From positions 1 to 5,490 of the forward strand of contig CAMDEL010000117.1 in the NCBI GenBank assembly GCA_945896765.1: a stretch of 5,490 nucleotides of DNA, in the 5' to 3' direction. The position numbers and the translations under genes were made by a program. The notes under the pieces were generated by a model. The model saw only the letters and a list, made by a program, of their open reading frames with translations. It had not been told where the DNA came from and did not search any database. Positions 4,518 to 5,490 of the stretch are shown here, in pieces. Numbering within the stretch: position 1 is the first letter of the stretch; every line of letters begins with the position of its first letter. This stretch comes from Singulisphaera sp. GP187. GTDB lineage: Bacteria; Planctomycetota; Phycisphaerae; Phycisphaerales; SM1A02.

Positions 4518-5490
4518 ATATTCCATCAACACGTTCACTCTGCATTTACGCACTTTCCTCGGCAATTTGTTGCTGTTTCGCTGCATCGGCAGATGACGGC
4601 GTGATCAAGCCATTCGACGGCAAGACACTTGAAAGTTGGGAGGGTGACAAATCATATTGGAGCGTTCAAGATGGATGTATCGTCGGACAATCGACATCAG
4701 AACATCCGCTGACTGCGAGCACGTATCTCGTATGGACTGGCGATATGCCGCAAGATTTCGACCTTCGATGCAAGATCAAATTGACAGGCGGTAATAGCGG
4801 GATTCATTATCGAAGTTCGCGAAAAGAAGGACAAAACGATCTGTCCGGATTTCAAGCGGACTTTGATGGCCAGAATCAGTACTCCGGCGTGCTCTATGAA
4901 GGTCTTGGTCGAGGACTGATGAGCGCGCGCGGAGAACAAGTCGAATTTACTCCAGCGGGAAAGCGTGTTGTTGCACAATTTGCACCAGACGAAGTTCTTC
5001 GCAAGTCAATTCATACAGGAGAATGGAACGACTATCGCATCGAAGCGCACGGAACGCGTGTTCGGCATTGGCTGAACAATGTGCTGATGTCTGATGTCAC
5101 GGATGGCGATGCTTCGCGATTTCGCAGTGACGGCCTGATGGGATTTCAACTGCATCAAGGCGATCCAATGGAAGTTCGATTTCGCGACATCGAAGTTCGA
5201 GCCATTCAATCAGCACCACCCGTATCAAGCCTGACGCTTCCGCTCGGATTTTCTGTTCAACTTCTTGCAAGCGCACAGTCTGACCAAGGCAGTTGGGTTT
5301 CCATGACATTTGACGGCAAGGGCCGCGCATTGATTTCTCCGCAAGATGGTGCGCTCATGCTTGCATGGATTCCTGGAATCAGTCGCAACGATGATGGAAC
5401 GCCATGGGCAGGAAAAACCACCGAAATCCAGCCATTTACAGCACCAATTCGCTCGTCGCAAGGTCTCTGCTTTCTCGGCGATGCGCTGTA
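4514..5490 (+). CDS. Secreted DUF1080 (3-keto-disaccharide hydrolase fold) protein fused to a PVC-type dehydrogenase-like segment, 3' truncated
   Basis: 325 complete codons are visible; the gene runs off the window's end. ATG 4514 overlaps the methyltransferase stop (ATGA). Residues 1-26 are a Sec signal (likely cleavage AASA|DDG, with a Cys triplet at 19-21). Residues about 29-231 are a DUF1080 / 3-keto-disaccharide hydrolase domain (Pfam 3keto-disac_hyd): IKPFDGKTLESWEG (31-44), YWSVQDGCIVGQS (48-60), STYLVWTGDMPQDFDL (69-84), GGNSGIHYRS (92-101), GFQADFDG (112-119), GVLYEGLGRGLMS (125-137), EWNDYRIEAHG (170-180), GLMGFQLHQG (207-216) and EVRFRDIEVR (220-229). This fold is lectin-like, and members occur in planctomycete and Bacteroidota glycan systems. 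From about 243 a second unit begins (PLGFSVQLLASA, DQGSWVSMTFDGKGRALISPQDG). It matches the start of PVC-type membrane-bound dehydrogenase / sorbosone-dehydrogenase-like propellers. Heme or c-type cytochrome modules often follow in this family but are outside the window. Function inferred: carbohydrate binding or oxidation in the periplasm. Confidence 0.9.
   Translation, partial: MNIPSTRSLCIYALSSAICCCFAASADDGVIKPFDGKTLESWEGDKSYWSVQDGCIVGQSTSEHPLTASTYLVWTGDMPQDFDLRCKIKLTGGNSGIHYRSSRKEGQNDLSGFQADFDGQNQYSGVLYEGLGRGLMSARGEQVEFTPAGKRVVAQFAPDEVLRKSIHTGEWNDYRIEAHGTRVRHWLNNVLMSDVTDGDASRFRSDGLMGFQLHQGDPMEVRFRDIEVRAIQSAPPVSSLTLPLGFSVQLLASAQSDQGSWVSMTFDGKGRALISPQDGALMLAWIPGISRNDDGTPWAGKTTEIQPFTAPIRSSQGLCFLGDAL

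Noticed and set aside
4697..5461. Minus-strand open frames opposite the DUF1080 gene
   Set aside because: They are short, without family motifs, and antisense to a frame with dense DUF1080 signature residues.

Overview
The window looks like bacterial DNA from the Planctomycetota or a close PVC relative. The basis is gene content recognised by eye: several exported SUMF1/formylglycine-generating-enzyme-fold proteins with a 'GLPWxVRDxxxGIEMLLVPPG' lead-in, a predicted surface or periplasmic class I methyltransferase, and a DUF1080 protein running into a PVC-type dehydrogenase-like segment. Shine-Dalgarno signals are mostly weak. Base composition is balanced, and no tRNA, rRNA, CRISPR array, insertion sequence or phage gene was seen.

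Layout. Positions 1-51 may be the tail of an upstream gene. Positions 66-529 (+) hold a small lipoprotein gene with two CPxxG-type YHS/TRASH-like repeats. It reads continuously only if an in-frame TAG (150-152) and a one-base deficit in an A run (480-485) are repaired, so it is called a pseudogene or an error-damaged gene. Its repaired stop overlaps the stop of the convergent gene. Positions 526-3684 (-) hold three tandem paralogous SUMF1-domain genes, transcribed from 3684 down to 526 with gaps of only 44 and 37 bp. All three have export signals (one is a clear lipoprotein). All three lack the catalytic Cys pair of true formylglycine-generating enzymes and carry the same helical insertion. 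A short divergent intergenic region (3685-3758) separates them from a rightward pair: a lipoprotein-like SAM methyltransferase (3759-4517) and, overlapping it by ATGA, a DUF1080 protein (4514 onward) that leaves the window at its 3' end.

How they may work together. Every intact gene carries a predicted export signal, so this is an envelope or periplasm cluster. The rightward pair is probably translationally coupled and probably concerns carbohydrate handling (DUF1080 is the 3-keto-disaccharide hydrolase fold; the following segment resembles sorbosone-dehydrogenase-like propellers). The SUMF1 trio is one operon produced by duplication. Its substrate is unknown, no sulfatase is present here, and the motif loss argues against sulfatase activation. 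Any link between the two divergent units is inference from the shared short intergenic region.
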